Positions 50,965 through 61,858 of a stretch of 64,000 bases of DNA are shown one piece after another; position 1 is the stretch's first letter, and the number at the start of each line of letters is the position of its first letter. This DNA is from Bolinopsis microptera (lineage: Eukaryota; Ctenophora; Tentaculata; Lobata; Bolinopsidae). The notes beneath the pieces were generated by a model. That model ran no database searches. It was given only the letters and a program-made list of their open reading frames with translations, and was not told the DNA's origin. Where the stretch lies: positions 22,160,270-22,224,269 of the forward strand of contig NC_087073.1 in assembly GCF_026151205.1 (NCBI RefSeq), read 5' to 3'. A program made the position numbers and the translations under genes.

Positions 50965-52422
50965 CAGGGTGGCCCAAAAGTGACTACCCACACGCAACTT
51001 CTTAATAACTCACGTAATTCGTCTCCAAATTGCACCAAAATTTCAGAGATTATAGATATGGGTCAAACTTAGATTTCCTGAAAGTTTCGTAAGCCACGCC
51101 CAATTACAGTGGGCGTGGCGTGACACTCCCTCTTTTTCACTATTGTCTTCATAAAATGAGAACGCTTTAAGCTAAGAACTCCAAATTTTGTGCACACATT
51201 TGGCTCGGTAATTTAAAACCTTTCCCGAAGTTTCAAGTTCATTGTTCAAAATTTGGCTGAGTTATGACCATTTCAAAATTCATCGGATACGTGATCCGAG
51301 CACTCAGTCAGTGATCTCTGCACTCAATCAGTGATCTCGTCACCCAATCTGATCAAGAGTAAGGCGTTAGCGTGTATTAATGAGGTTCATTAGGCTTTAC
51401 CAAACATACTGAGGAGATGACGACCTGATCATGATTGATTGGATACCGATAATGACTTTGCTAGACAGGAAAACACCAAATTCTTCGTAAAAGTAAGGTC
51501 CTAGGATTCCACGAGAACTGATGGCGCACCAGATCGTGACCTTTTCACCTTTTGTTGGCAAAATCTAGATCCTCGATTGGAAATCACGGTTAGAAAGATC
51601 TCGCTTTAGGATTCGTTGAAGGGATGTTCTGCTGAGGTCTAAGGCAGGAGCTCGTTTTCGGGTGCCAATTTTAAGTGTGTCCATCACGTCACCAACAACC
51701 ATGGTGATGTTTTCTTCGGTCCTCGCAGTTCGTCTTCTGCCGACTCTTCGCCGATCGTGTGCAGAAAAAGTGAACTTGATCTTGTGATGCATATCAAAGC
51801 AGCTTTTCCGGCAAGGGGATGGTCGGTTGAATTTCATTTGAAATTGTCGTTTAAGCTGAGGGCAGAAATCCCCATTCTCTTTCTTCAGGTAAACGAACAA
51901 TCGTTGTTCCGCAGTATAGGGAGGATAGTGAACCATTTTCGATGATTCAGTGGATGGTTCATTCCTTTTTATTGATTGTAATGAACGAACCTGTGACTAG
52001 CAGGGCTAACAAGTCCTGCAACCAATCAAGCGGTGCATGTGAGCCAAACAGGCCATTAACCAAGTGACGAGATCACTGACTGAGTGCTCGGATCACGTAT
52101 CCGATGAATTTTGAAATGGTCATAACTCAGGTAAAATTTGAAAAATGAACTTGAAACTTCGGGAAAGGTTTTAAATTATCAAGCCAAATGTGTGCAAAAA
52201 ATTTGGAGTTCTTAGCTTAAAGCGTTCTCATTTTATGAAGACAATAGTGAAAAAGAGGGAGTGTCACGCCACGCCCACTGTAATTGGGCGTGGCTTACGA
52301 AACTTTCAGAAAATCTAAGTTTGACCCATATCTATAATCTCTGAAATTTTGGTGCAATTTGGAGACGAATTACGTGAGTTATTAAGAGGTTGCGTGTGGG
52401 TAGTCACTTTTGGGCCACCCTG
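50965..52422 (-). mobile_element. mariner-like (IS630-Tc1) DNA transposon, non-autonomous, 354-bp inverted repeats
   Basis: 1458-bp element with terminal inverted repeats 50965-51318 and 52069-52422 that begin CAGGGTGGCCCAAAAGTGAC. The target TA is duplicated (50963-50964 and 52423-52424), the hallmark of the Tc1/mariner superfamily. The interior encodes a partial transposase. The repeats are unusually long for mariner and differ at only a few sites. The element lies inside ORF2 of the CR1. Confidence 0.92.
51455..51936 (-). pseudogene. deleted mariner-like transposase
   Basis: 51936-51565 encodes an N-terminal helix-turn-helix region (YTAEQRLFVYLKKENGDF, GRRRTARTEENI, LDLSRTSLQRILKRDL) of the kind found in mariner-type transposases. 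After a TAG the same frame continues with KGEKVTIWCAISSRGILGPY, normally about 100 residues further on in intact relatives. The DNA between, which should encode the first two catalytic aspartates, is missing. The protein cannot catalyse transposition, so the element must depend on a related transposase. Confidence 0.8.
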
Positions 52423-54453
52423 TATTATACCCTGTGAGCTAGCAAACGAATATATTCTTGAGTAAATGATCTTTTCAAAGATTTTACCGAATATAGAGAG
52501 AGTAGAGATTGGGCGGTAGTTTTCTATCTCTTCAGGGTTTCCCTTCTTAAATACAGGAGTTATTCTACCAGTCTTTAAAACGTCGGGGAACGTGCCATTA
52601 GACATTAAGATGTTGATGTATCGACTAAGGATCGGTGTAATTACGTGAGATGATCTTTTGATTACACTAACAGGAATATCACTTGCTTTTCCATTTTCAA
52701 ATCCTTTTATTATTTCCGTTATCTCATAAGGTGTACAGTCTTCTAACATAATCGATTTTTCATTAGTCTTTCCAAGGAAATCATAGAATGTTTTTATAGG
52801 GAGAATTGGTAAACCAGAGGCCTCACTGCTACCAAGTTTTTCATTGAGCTTAGGGGCAATAGAAACAAAGTAAGAGTTGAATCCATTAGCTATGACTCTA
52901 CGATTCATGATTCGTTCGTTGTTTATGATAAAGGGAGGCTTAGTTTGCTTCTTTTTCTTGCCCCTGAGCTCATTGATTATCTGCCACGTTTTTTTGCTGT
53001 TTTCTATATTTTTATGGATTTCATTGCAGTAGTACGATCGTTTGGCGACCTTGATAATACTTTTAAGCATTCTTCGGTAGTCACTGAAGACTTTATAGAG
53101 CAGTACATTACCCTCAGGGTTTCTATTTGTTACAGTGCTTGACCAGTCTCTACAGAGTTCATGTTTTCTTTCAACTGAGACAATGATTCCATCGGTAATC
53201 CACGGGTTGAGTTTGGGAGTCCTTTTGGTAACTTTTGGTACATCAAGCTTACAGTGTTTATCAAGTGTTTCATTGAAGCAGTCCAAGAACTCATTGAAGT
53301 TTACCGAGGGAGTTAAGTCATTCACCTTCACCTCGAGTTCATTAACAAAATTAGTGAGTTTGGAACTTGGATAATCATAGTAGCGAACATGTTTAAGTTT
53401 TTCAGTACTGTTTTCGGTAGGAATTAACGTGAAGGTGAATATAAAGGCATGGTCACCAATCCTATCATTCAATACACCGGAGAGAAGTACATGATCTATC
53501 TCTGATGTGAGGATATTGTCAATACAAGAGTTTTTACAGTTAGGACGGAAGTGGGTAGCAAGTGATATAGTAGGATACATATTGTTACGAAGTAACGTGT
53601 CCTCAAATAACTGGCTGGAGGTTTGTACATTGAGGAGGTTAGAGTTAAAATCGCCAAGAATATGGAACTTTTTACCAGCCAACTGCTTAGATATATCCTC
53701 AAGAGTTTGACAAAAGGTCTCACTACAGCCATTTGGAGGACGATAAGCAACCCCATATGTCAGTTTATCACCCGAGCTAAGAGTAATTTCAACAAATAAG
53801 CACTCAATATCTTTTGTACAGTGAGATAGATTTTCGATTACTACAGCATTCAGGCGATCAGAGACATATAAGGATACTCCTGTTCCTTTTTTCTTATCAG
53901 GGAATGGTACTTGACAAAATGTTGTATAGGAGGGGATTTGGTATAAGCCTTGTTGGCTTGGATCGATGTTGGTCTCAGCCAATCCAATGACATCAAAATT
54001 ACACGGGAGGGTCTTATGTTCTATTAAAAAGCTGTCAAAATTACTAGCAAACCCATCTATATTGCAAAACAGAGCGGGCAAATAAGCAGAATTTTTATTT
54101 TTCTCAGGAAAAAGTTTGCTGATTGAGTTTGCTAGTTCTTGTTTTGTGTAACGCTTACAGTCTTCAAGTATTGAAGAGAATTTAGCTATGGTGACATCTT
54201 CCTGGTTGTTTGTATCATAGAATTTATCTGAATCATCATATCTTTGGCTGCTTGGAAATGGGCAATACCTATCTTCTATTGTACTACAGCAATCACTACA
54301 CATCCATAGACCGTTTTTGCTTGTAAATTTCGCGGATCTGAAGCACTTAGTATGAACAACTTTGCTGCAATTTTCACATTCTAAGAGTGGCTGGCCAATA
54401 TTAATGTATTTACTACAGGGGTCGCACACATCTTTAATAAGTTTCATAATCAT
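52423..54453 (-). CDS. CR1 ORF2, N-terminal part (PHD-like finger, AP endonuclease, start of RT)
   Basis: Starts MIMKLIKDVCDPC. Residues about 10-60 form a PHD-like Cys/His cluster (CDPC, CENC, HTKC, CSDCC). The endonuclease follows (LFCNIDGFASNFDSF, IGLAETNID, GTGVSLYV, GVAYRPPNG, LGDFNSNLL, SCIDNILTS, GDHAFIF), which nicks target DNA for target-primed reverse transcription. The reverse transcriptase begins near GKASDIPVSVIKR and RITPVFKKGN. It is interrupted at 52422 by the mariner-like element, beyond which the frame runs into inverted-repeat sequence and stops. Confidence 0.9.
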
Positions 54454-54459
54454 GATAAA

Positions 54460-56541
54460 CTAAGTGGGATAAACTCCCACTGGTCGGGTGGCCTTCCTTT
54501 GTCTTACTCTCTCCTGTCTCTCCCTCACATACACCCACTGTTTCAGACATCTCACAAATTTAGCAATACCAAGCTCTCCGAGATGGATTTCATCACCATT
54601 TCTCGTGAGTTTCATAGCAAGCAACCCTTTACCGTCTAAAAAGTGGCCAACACCAAGGTGCCATACATTCTGGTTAAAGCTAGAGTACAACATTTCATCA
54701 ACCAAGCTGTTGAATGCCATAATGTTTTTATTCATCTTAGGGAGTCTAGACGGTAAAACTGCTGTGACAAACAACTTCGCCTTAGGGCACAGTTTCTGGA
54801 TCTGCTGGATTTTCAGGTGGAGAATGTCTACCAGCTGGTGTATATCACCAGGTGACTGCACATTTTCAACTCGTAGATCGTTGGTCCCACAAACTAAGAT
54901 GACGTTGCTATAACCAATGCAGAGCTTAGGGTCTATTGCACTGACCTTGTTGGCTTTAACACGTTCACCTGGGAAGGACTGTCCAAGGGTTCCAGTACCG
55001 ACACCGAACTTGATGGGCTTGGTGTTAGAGTCGCCCATGATGATGCAGCTCCGGCTGAACTGTTTGCTCACAGTTCTCAGTGTGATGGAGAACCTTCCTG
55101 TCTGCACAGAAGACTGAGTTTCAGCAGGACCTGTTTCATCAATACCGTGACGATACCAGGCTTGTGACGATCGTGTCATCACATACACTGAGTTAGATTC
55201 TGGACTCACACTATGAACATACTCAGTTGAGGCTTCGTTTCCGGTCTCATGGATGCACTTAAAGCACACCTTCCTGACGTCGCCTATGCTGATAGTAGCA
55301 ATTTCTGAGTTAGCAATAATCTCAGACTCATCGTCAGAGTGAAAAGGGAGCTTGCTACTAGTGGTGGTATCAACTGAGGGAGGGTAGTAGTTTATTAGGA
55401 TGGAGTTGGGCTTATGGGTCAGTCTGCACTTTGATGTAACTGCGTCTATGGTTGAGGCAAGGGGTGCTGGGATTGTGGGGGATAGGGGTGGGTCTGAATC
55501 ACCAGTATAAGAGTAGTCTTCCCCAAACTTGAGGACCTGTCTTCCATTCTTCGGGATGAACTTATTACTAGCTTGGCTCTCCAGGAGAAACTCTGTAACT
55601 TCTTTGAGGATCTCAGCACTTAGCACATCGACCAGGTAATCACACACTGGAGGTTCTGTGCATTTAGGGAGGGGGATTTCTGTAGCAGGTGGTGCTTCAG
55701 ATGGACTTCTGGACTGCTGAAATTCATGAATCTCTTGACTCAGCTTCTTCAGTCTTGTCTCCAGGGATACAATCTCCACAGTAGGCATACTGTTACCAAC
55801 AGCATTAGAAATAGCATCTGATATAGCCTGTATGTTCTGGCTGTAGTCTACAGAGCTCTTTAGGTTGTTGTCCATCTTGGCTGACATGCTGGAGCCTGGT
55901 CTGGGGAATGATGTATCGAAACACCATGGACATAGCCATTCTGAGAGAATAATATTCAGAGAAGCTTCAAGAGGTGTATCGTGCTGAATGTTGTTAGCAC
56001 CCTTGAGATTGCAACAGGAAGCATGCCAGTGCTGAAAACATCTGGTACACTTGAACTTCCATTCCTTACCATCTGATGTTGATCGGCAAGGACAATCACT
56101 CTTTGAAGCCCGTTGCTTTACTGTAGGTTTATCCTGGATTTCAAGTTCTTCAGCAGACTCTTCAGCACGGGAGAATGGAGGAAAGGACTTGTACAGAGGG
56201 CTCATTGGACTGCTGGGGCTCTCTCTGAGGTTCGATGATTCTAAAGCTGATATCAGGTTTGGGCTGATCTTTTCAATAACCAGATTACCTGGAGGTTTAA
56301 GAACAGATGTCTCTGGTTGTTCTTGGGGTGACTTTGATGGGCGTTTACCCAGCACAGCTTTTTGGGCCATTGCGCTAGGGCTGTTCCTGCGCAGGGCTTT
56401 GTTGTCTGCTAGAGGTTTCTTCTTTTGGGAGGTAGCTCCTCTGCCGGATGGTGACGTGCTAGCTCTGGATCCTGGGTTGGTAGGAGGAGGAGTGTGTCTA
56501 GGGGAACGCCTTTGGGTACTAGCACTTGAGGTAGTAGCCAT
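54460..56541 (-). CDS. CR1 ORF1 with PHD finger and SGNH esterase domain
   Basis: 693 residues, ending six bases before the ORF2 ATG. Residues 1-130 are Ser/Pro-rich and basic. A PHD-type finger lies at about 150-205 (CPCRSTSDG, CTRCFQHWHASCC, WLCPWC), and a short coiled coil near 255-285. The C-terminal domain (about 505-680) has GDSNTKPIKFG, VILVCGTNDLR and DGKGLLAMKLTRNGDEIHLG, matching the G-D-S, GTND and D-x2-H blocks of SGNH hydrolases. PHD and esterase in ORF1 are known from vertebrate and invertebrate CR1 elements, where the protein binds nucleic acid and may act on membranes. Confidence 0.9.
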   Translation of the reverse strand: MATTSSASTQRRSPRHTPPPTNPGSRASTSPSGRGATSQKKKPLADNKALRRNSPSAMAQKAVLGKRPSKSPQEQPETSVLKPPGNLVIEKISPNLISALESSNLRESPSSPMSPLYKSFPPFSRAEESAEELEIQDKPTVKQRASKSDCPCRSTSDGKEWKFKCTRCFQHWHASCCNLKGANNIQHDTPLEASLNIILSEWLCPWCFDTSFPRPGSSMSAKMDNNLKSSVDYSQNIQAISDAISNAVGNSMPTVEIVSLETRLKKLSQEIHEFQQSRSPSEAPPATEIPLPKCTEPPVCDYLVDVLSAEILKEVTEFLLESQASNKFIPKNGRQVLKFGEDYSYTGDSDPPLSPTIPAPLASTIDAVTSKCRLTHKPNSILINYYPPSVDTTTSSKLPFHSDDESEIIANSEIATISIGDVRKVCFKCIHETGNEASTEYVHSVSPESNSVYVMTRSSQAWYRHGIDETGPAETQSSVQTGRFSITLRTVSKQFSRSCIIMGDSNTKPIKFGVGTGTLGQSFPGERVKANKVSAIDPKLCIGYSNVILVCGTNDLRVENVQSPGDIHQLVDILHLKIQQIQKLCPKAKLFVTAVLPSRLPKMNKNIMAFNSLVDEMLYSSFNQNVWHLGVGHFLDGKGLLAMKLTRNGDEIHLGELGIAKFVRCLKQWVYVRERQERVRQRKATRPVGVYPT

Positions 56542-57312
56542 GATGATATGATATCAGAGATATGTCCGGAGTCCAGGGGGCCAGCTTGGACAGACCCCTG
56601 CACCTGAAAGGAGAAGAGCATCAGCCGGTTCATTGTGAGTGATATGAGGTGGGTTAAGTGGGAATATGATTGAATAGAATTTTTTCAAGAACTTTCAAAA
56701 GAGTGATTGAAGTATTCAAAAATATATAAATCATTCAAAGGTCAGACACACTAACAACAACAGGACAAACTGGGTTTGGATGGGGTGATTTGGTTTGAAA
56801 TTGTTAAGTGTGTAGGTAAAATTGTTTGAGCAGAATTTTCAGAGTAAAAATAAATAAACAAAAAATTTGTTGAGACAGGTATTCAGAGAATGCCTATCTT
56901 GGAATACTTCAACACTACTATATATTTTTTTGGACTAGCAATGGTTTTTTATTAGGTGTAGTGACTAGTGGTATGTGAACACATGACGAACCGAACTGAC
57001 AACTCAACTCATTTTCTAGGAGCAGTAATCCATCCTCCCTGAGCCCCAACGATTAAATAAACCTTTTAAAACGATTACCTTAACAAAAATAAAACATTCA
57101 CATACTGCATACAAAAACATTGTAAATGTAAAAAGTAACGAAATTTAAAAAAAAACTTTAGATAGTATATTTTGATTAAAAACCAAAAAATGGTTTTGAA
57201 GCATCTTTTATTACTAAAACATTAAACTGGCGAAGAAAGTAACTTCCAGGATAAATAGCAAAGCAGTTTTACTGAACGGGGCTGTCCACTTAACTGTCAT
57301 TCCACTATATCT
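56542..57312. other. CR1 5' UTR and junction with host DNA
   Basis: AT-rich sequence upstream of the ORF1 ATG. The element's 5' boundary could not be fixed because no second full-length copy is in the window. No other ORF is supported. Confidence 0.5.
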
Positions 57313-58127
57313 TCAATTGTGAACACAAAAGTCTGAGGTCCCCCAGGCCGGAAGGAATTCATTGTTTAACTCACCGGACAGCGAAACAATAATTCCTGCA
57401 CAAGGGTGTATTGTAATGTATTTATCATCAACGACATCACAATCTCGTAAACATATTTTAGCCTCCTCGCTTAAATTCTGGTACTCAGCTTGTAAGAAGA
57501 AAGCGACGACCTCATCGTTTCTCGACCCATTCATATCTCGATTCTGGGTGCTCAACTCGGATGAAAGATGTTATTTTTGATGCTGTGTGATTTTATTGGG
57601 TTAGACTAGTGTTAAAGATGTTTTGATCACTTCGGTTTATCATGTAGGTGTACTAAAATGCTCACTGTAGCCTATAATATTTAGATTTTCATCATCAATG
57701 TAGGTGTACATCTCAGAACTTGCAGTTTCTCCTTGGTTGAATATGAGAATTTTACCACGAGGATTCAGAAACTTCACTGCTCGAGAAATCGCCCCAAATG
57801 AATGAGGACTCCCATATTTCTCATTGAACTCAAACTCTTTGTTATAGAGTGGTGTGTCAATGTCGTACTGGCCATCAAGACTATTCCGTTCAATCTCCAA
57901 CAGGAACATGGATGGTATTCGGCTCGATAGCATGAGCCTTGTCTCAAATTGTCCTCTTCCTGCACCAATGCTTAACATTCGTACCGGCTCCTTGTCGAAG
58001 TTGTTCTCTAGAATGACCTTCTTGGAGATACTAACCATAAGATCATATTCAGCTATACTACCAGCCTGGCAAATGTTCTCGCATATCCCTCAATAGTGAG
58101 GAGAGCAGCAGTTTCTCTACCAGTCAT
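57313..58127 (-). pseudogene. histamine N-methyltransferase-like gene remnant
   Basis: The minus-strand ATG at 58127 opens MTGRETAALLTIEGYARTFA, then the frame stops. Shifting by one base gives SIAEYDLMVSISKKVILENN and VRMLSIGAGRGQFE, the SAM-binding glycine motif. ISRAVKFLNPRGKILIF follows, then a C-terminal block (EVVAFFLQAEYQNLSEEAK, CAGIIVSL) in a later frame after stops. Order and spacing match HNMT-like methyltransferases (about 290 residues in human), but the middle part of the domain is missing between GSPHSFG and AVKFLNP. Some breaks could be introns, yet the early frameshift and internal deletion favour a pseudogene. Confidence 0.5.
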
Positions 58128-59231
58128 TGTTGGAACTGTAAGTTGTTTTGTTAGATGGTGAATAAGGATACATTCAAAAATACATCAATTCAGTTTAATT
58201 TATAATTTCACCTGCCAGGGACCCTTTTAGAAAAATCTTGAAGTTCCAGTGTAGAGTGATTTAGTACCAACGGATTAGCAAGGTTGTGGAAAAATCGTAA
58301 AATTCTGAACCAAATCTTCTTAATGATTTTTAGACTCAATTTTTAATACACGTGCACTTGAATACCGCTGGCGCAATGCAATTACTCATAAGTTTTGAGT
58401 GCTGACCTTTGACCAGCGATAAATTCGGCTATTTTTCAATGGGATTTAAAGCAGCTGATAGATATTACTGTCAGATACTCAGATATTAGAAACAACTAAA
58501 AAGTTTTCATGAAACATTTAAAATATAGCACTGTCGATACTCAAAGCCTTGTGTAACGTCATGATTAATCAATAATCATTAATCATAAGCAGCTTTTGGT
58601 AGTCCATTAAAATGGTTCATCAGAGGCTATGATTCTAGAATGATTCTATGTAAAGAATACAATATATAAATCACTGATGAATAACACTTCAAGTTTTGGC
58701 ATATGATGAAGAGATTACTGGTCAAAATAACTGACTATAAACTTCTTTGAAGATAGATACTTTTTGGCCAACAAGTTTTTTGCTTAATGATGACTAAGTT
58801 GAACGTGAAACTAGGATTTAACAGTAGACAGTGTTGTTTGTACCTTGTCTTTGAAAGCCTATAACAGGCCCGGCCTTATGTTATGATCTTTAATTATCAA
58901 AAATACAACTATTCTATATAAGCACATAGATTGATATATTCACATATGTCACACATTTGAACTGTTACACGTTAATACCATAGCTGTATAATTTATTTAA
59001 CCTGACTTCCAACTCACCCTCTTTTTTCCCGACTCTAGTCAACTAGCCATGACACTAAGTCTTGTTTTTAGAGATTTTATACTGTGATCAAATAAAAAGG
59101 GGCTACTACATCTCTTACATTTTCTCTTCCATACTCCATGTTATTTCACTGGTTTGTTTCGATGTACATTTTTTAAAACCTTCTGTGAATTTAGCAAGAA
59201 AATAACCAAATTATTCCAGGTAAACACTTAT
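58128..59231. other. spacer between divergent genes
   Basis: Lies between the HNMT-like remnant (-) and CCDC148 (+), so it holds both upstream regions. A splice acceptor-like TTACAG precedes the HNMT-like ATG, and TTATTCCAG (59211-59219) precedes the CCDC148 ATG. No other ORF is supported. Confidence 0.5.
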
Positions 59232-60980
59232 ATGGGAAAAGGTAATATTGATGATTTAGCTACAAAGTTTTGTGTGGGATCAAACGCTCAAGCTAACCAA
59301 ACATACAGACATGTCGACTACAAAGAATTGCGTCTTAAGTTACAGCAGGAAAAACTGAAACTTCACCTCGACAGACAGCATCTGAAAAAGTTCAACAGTG
59401 TTAAAACACGATATGGTACCACATCCGCCTTTAATCAGCACAAGGAGGTTTGGTTGAAAGAAGATATTTCCATCAAGTCTCAGATAAGATCTATTTCAGC
59501 AGTTATCAGCGAACAGGCTGATCCCAGTCAGCTTTTGTGTGAAAACGAAATTTGCGAGTTTTTGAATAGCATGCAAGAAGAATTTAAAGCATTTGAAGTA
59601 GGAACGATTCAGCCAGTTTGGGAATTTATAGAGGATATGCAACAGTGGCTTCTCAAACCAGACACTAGCAATGCCAATGACATTAAACCAATTTACGAAA
59701 CCATGACTTCTCAACAAAATCATATTTTGGATGTCCTGAATGACCAGGGTCAATCTTTGGACAATGATCTCAGTGTATTTAATTCAGTTCTAAAAGCGTG
59801 GGAGTTTGAGGCAGAGAGTGTAACTGAATCTCTACTCAGACTAAAGTTCCCTCATGAAGAAACGATATGTGAATACATTGAAGAGTACTTGTCTGTGGAT
59901 AAGAAGTACAATGATGTATTGATGGAGTTGAGGGATTACTACAGCATTATGCTGGATAAAGGGAAGCACGGTGGTTGGTGTAACGAGGACCACATCCTCT
60001 TCAGACATATCACTCAACAGTACCCTGTGGATAAGTTTCAGAGAAGTACACTGTGTCTGGAAATGCTAAAACTGGTCATGTGCCATAAAACGGAGCTCGA
60101 GTTGAAGGAGCATGGCGAGTGGGTACAGTTGTATGACATGTATTGGGAACACAGGAAATCCATCAAGCACATGCACCAAAGTGCTTTGCAGAAGCTGGTA
60201 GCGACCGCAGAGGCAGATTGCAAACAGCAATGGGTCCAGGTTAGGGAAATGCGACAGAAAGCTGATGAAATTCTGTCGCAGAAAGAGAACACAGCACGAA
60301 TATTCGAGAATTTACTGAGGTGTCGAGCTGATAAGTTGAAGAAGATTCGAGCAGAGGAGAAAGAATTATCAGGGTATCAGGAACGCATGAACAAGGAGAG
60401 AGCAGAGTTTGAACGAAGACGAGCAAAACAAAGAAAAGCGGACAAAGATAAGATCCAGGTTTTCAACGAAATGAAGGAAGACAAACAGAAAGAGTTCGAG
60501 AGAAGGCTGGAGCAGCTCAAGGATAAGCAAGCCGCTATGAAAAAGAACAAGCTAGCAGCTGGGAAAAAGCGTGTTGATCACCGTCACGAGCTTCACGACA
60601 AGAAACTAGAAGAACAAGCAGCTGCAGAGGCCCAGCAACATGAGGAGGAACAGCGCAGAAAGGAGCAGTTAGATAAACTAGCTGCTACAGTCGCTGTGGA
60701 GGCTCCTTATGATCCTGCTAGAGTGCACCGGGACACTAAAGCAACCACGGCTAGGTTGAAGGAATCAGATTATATCGGCAAGTTTCAGCTGTTCAAAGTT
60801 GTGGGATATGAAGATAGTGCTATATCGGGTGATATGAGGTGGAAGGTAGAGAAGGCTTTACGTAATGCTGGTTTAATGACTACTGATTATGGCAGACAAA
60901 TCATGAAAAATATTGCACCTCCTGTTGAACCCCGTAAAGACATGATTTCTACTGTTTTTAAGAAAGATAATGAAACATAG
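59232..60980 (+). CDS. CCDC148: coiled-coil domain-containing protein 148-like
   Basis: 582-residue protein in one open frame, close to the roughly 590 residues of human CCDC148. The start is taken at MGKGNIDDL because a splice acceptor (ATTCCAG) lies 13 bases upstream; the frame extends further up, but that part is probably intron. It opens with a short globular part and DYKELRLKLQQEK, has a middle helical region (KFPHEETICEYIEEYLSVDK, ILFRHITQQYP) and a long charged coiled coil from about 330 to 490 (RAEFERRRAKQRK, EFERRLEQLKDKQAA). It ends in a conserved tail (DYIGKFQLFKVVGYED, MTTDYGRQIM). The family is poorly characterised; expression in ciliated cells and sperm suggests a cytoskeletal or axonemal role. 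The ZNF474-like gene follows 0.9 kb downstream on the same strand. Confidence 0.88.
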   Translation: MGKGNIDDLATKFCVGSNAQANQTYRHVDYKELRLKLQQEKLKLHLDRQHLKKFNSVKTRYGTTSAFNQHKEVWLKEDISIKSQIRSISAVISEQADPSQLLCENEICEFLNSMQEEFKAFEVGTIQPVWEFIEDMQQWLLKPDTSNANDIKPIYETMTSQQNHILDVLNDQGQSLDNDLSVFNSVLKAWEFEAESVTESLLRLKFPHEETICEYIEEYLSVDKKYNDVLMELRDYYSIMLDKGKHGGWCNEDHILFRHITQQYPVDKFQRSTLCLEMLKLVMCHKTELELKEHGEWVQLYDMYWEHRKSIKHMHQSALQKLVATAEADCKQQWVQVREMRQKADEILSQKENTARIFENLLRCRADKLKKIRAEEKELSGYQERMNKERAEFERRRAKQRKADKDKIQVFNEMKEDKQKEFERRLEQLKDKQAAMKKNKLAAGKKRVDHRHELHDKKLEEQAAAEAQQHEEEQRRKEQLDKLAATVAVEAPYDPARVHRDTKATTARLKESDYIGKFQLFKVVGYEDSAISGDMRWKVEKALRNAGLMTTDYGRQIMKNIAPPVEPRKDMISTVFKKDNET

Positions 60981-61858
60981 TTGATAATGTTAAACATTTG
61001 TTTTTGGGGTTGCCCAGCAATGGGATTTGGTTAAGGTATAGATCTAATTTAATTTTCTGAAACTCTATATACCGGTTGAGATTAATCGCGTTTGTACTGC
61101 TGTGATCCTCAGGCCAGTTTGGTTTCATTCAGCCATTCAGTGGACCATCACCTTGCCCTTGGCCTAATTTTCTTTGGTTCAGTTCAAAGCGACTGTTTTT
61201 TTTTAATAGAATTATTTAAATAAATTGAAAAAACTGTTACAATCCTGCCAAAAACTGTATTGGCTACTGATCCTCAATTATTATCCCAATTTTGTCTCTG
61301 TTCCTGTTGTTACTTGTCTAACAATTTACTAAACTTGATTTGTTCTAGAATATCACAGTTTGAAACGTATTCTTTTAAATAGTTTTGCGTGTTTCTGATC
61401 ATGCGTGCGAATACATGCTTTCACGTCATTCGCTGATCTAATGGGAGATAAGATAAGCGATAACGTTTAATTGTGATAACTAATAATTGTAATATTCCGA
61501 TGCTTAGCTGTGTCGTCCATACTAAAGAGCCTCAAGCACGAAGAATCGTGTTGAATTATCTGCTTGTTACATTTTATAGATAGAAATACAATAACTTGAG
61601 AGCTTACATTTTGTGTTTTGTAGAAATCTTGGTATTATCTAGATAGCTTTTCTCTCGATACATCCCCTGTCAAATTACTGCTTACGCTATAAACTTTAAA
61701 TGATAATCTCGGTTTTCTCCTTCAATCAAATTAAAAACTAGCTTTGTTATAAGTTAGTTACTAGTTAACACAACACTTTTCCAACTAGCATATGGTGACG
61801 TAGCTGGTGTCCAGTTAACCATCCCCATGTGACCACACCAGGACAAACATTCGTCAAC
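60981..61858. other. spacer between CCDC148 and the C2HC gene
   Basis: Contains an AATAAA at 61219-61224 that would serve as the CCDC148 polyadenylation signal, and presumably the promoter of the next gene. No ORF is supported. Confidence 0.55.

Larger units (their letters stand above)
49291..57000 (-). mobile_element. full-length CR1-type non-LTR retrotransposon interrupted by a mariner-like element
   Basis: Minus-strand element with 5' UTR (end not defined, somewhere near 57 kb), ORF1 (54460-56541), ORF2 (54453 down to 49598, split at 50965-52422) and a 3' UTR ending AATCTTCTTAA at 49291. PHD and esterase in ORF1, and apurinic endonuclease plus reverse transcriptase in ORF2, define the CR1 group. 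Both ORFs are open apart from the insertion, so the element was probably mobile recently. A 5'-truncated relative lies at 38990-39413. Confidence 0.9.

Noticed and set aside
54488..56551. Plus-strand ORFs opposite CR1 ORF1
   Set aside because: Antisense shadows of the PHD-esterase ORF.
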